Assembly: GCA_938073925.1 (NCBI GenBank)
Contig: CALJGH010000237.1
Span: 1 to 22,857 of the forward strand
DNA length: 22,857 bases
From: an uncultured Nitrospinaceae bacterium
GTDB taxonomy: Bacteria > Nitrospinota > Nitrospinia > Nitrospinales > VA-1
Direction of reading: 5' to 3'
Shown here: piece after piece, positions 22,458-22,857 of the stretch
Position numbering within the stretch: position 1 is the first letter of the stretch
Layout: every line of letters starts with the position of its first letter
Notes under the pieces: generated by a model
The model's input: the letters and a program-made list of their open reading frames with translations, nothing else
The model's database searches: none
What the model was told of the DNA's origin: nothing
Program-made: the position numbers and the translations under genes

Positions 22458-22857
22458 TTTCTGAACTGCCAGATCAGGTTCCGGACGCTTAGAGAGAAGC
22501 AATCAAACCTGAAATTTCGCACAAATTATACAGTCGTTTCAAGAAACAAAATTGTTATATTAAAAATGAAATAAAATTTTCAGATCCAGGTTCGGGTTTA
22601 ATGCAGGCCTTGCTTGAGCAATGGTTAGGGCCTCATCCCGTTTCAAAGGATTTAAAGCCAACTTTAATAATAGAATAACTGTGTTTTAAGTTGATTAAAG
22701 AATTGATATACCGTTTCATAAGTCTAACTAGGTAGTAACTTTGAGACTTAATATTTCCTAAGGGTAAAACCTGCATGTTTTGCCCGCCCCTTTTTTGTTT
22801 ATGCTAAAACATAGTTTATTAACTGTTTTCCTAATTTTAAACTTTATTGGTTCATTA
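22458..22857. other. Intergenic stretch with no supported gene
   Basis: A frame free of stops runs from about 22490 to a TAA at 22676-22678, reading in part KNEIKFSDPGSGLMQALLEQ, but its only ATG (22601) leaves 25 codons and there is no ribosome site. It may be a coding remnant. The rest is AT-rich without recognisable signals apart from the hairpin near the right edge. Confidence 0.4.
22762..22796 (+). terminator. Possible intrinsic terminator near the right edge
   Basis: GGGTAAAAC (22762-22770) pairs with GTTTTGCCC (22777-22785) with one T-G pair around CTGCAT, and six T residues follow at 22791-22796 after GCCCC. The five-base gap to the T run weakens the call, and no gene ends close upstream. 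Confidence 0.35.

Overview
The window is an ordinary-looking stretch of bacterial chromosome, moderately AT-rich, with many signs of local decay and rearrangement between the core genes. Several features suggest a Gram-negative bacterium with a respiratory metabolism: two predicted lipoproteins with clear lipoboxes, a frameshifted lipoprotein remnant, exported multiheme cytochromes c, and a TPP riboswitch of the standard bacterial type. The mix resembles Nitrospinota or former deltaproteobacterial lineages (long ThiC, split thrS-infC-rpmI-rplT-pheS cluster, cytochrome c554-like and c'-like proteins). That placement is an inference from gene content only.

Region 1 (1-4,560): a TPR lipoprotein reads leftward off the window edge. 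Divergent to it is a thiamine operon, with a promoter, TPP riboswitch and attenuator hairpin followed by thiS, thiG, thiE, thiC and a strong terminator. ThiS and ThiG make the thiazole, ThiC makes the pyrimidine, and ThiE joins the two.

Region 2 (4,560-9,081): tRNA-Val(GAC) with its own promoter and terminator, a palindromic repeat element, then the translation cluster thrS-infC-rpmI-rplT-pheS. ThrS lacks the TGS domain. infC starts at an ATT codon. pheT is not next to pheS.

Region 3 (9,082-12,689): a pentaheme membrane-anchored cytochrome and a triheme secreted cytochrome with tandem c'-like units, then tRNA-Leu(CAG) on the minus strand, a HupE/UreJ-type membrane protein on the minus strand, and a frameshifted small lipoprotein remnant.

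Region 4 (12,690-17,710): trmB fused to six copies of a 34-residue TPR-like repeat, a gene-poor stretch with a small coding remnant, and a divergent pair: an NSS-family sodium symporter (minus) and uvrC (plus).

Region 5 (17,711-22,857): a secreted protein of unknown function, a DegT/DnrJ-family aminotransferase, a TPR gene broken by a one-base frameshift, another short palindromic repeat, and a divergent pair (ParB-like protein and FGE/SUMF1-like lipoprotein) whose start codons overlap in CATG. The last 400 bases hold no convincing gene.

I found no CRISPR array, integrase, transposase or phage gene. The most unusual items are the TrmB-repeat fusion, the overlapping divergent ParB/FGE starts, the asparagine-glycine tracts in ThiC, the tandem c'-like cytochrome, and several substitutions at normally conserved positions (UvrC, PheS, ThiS).
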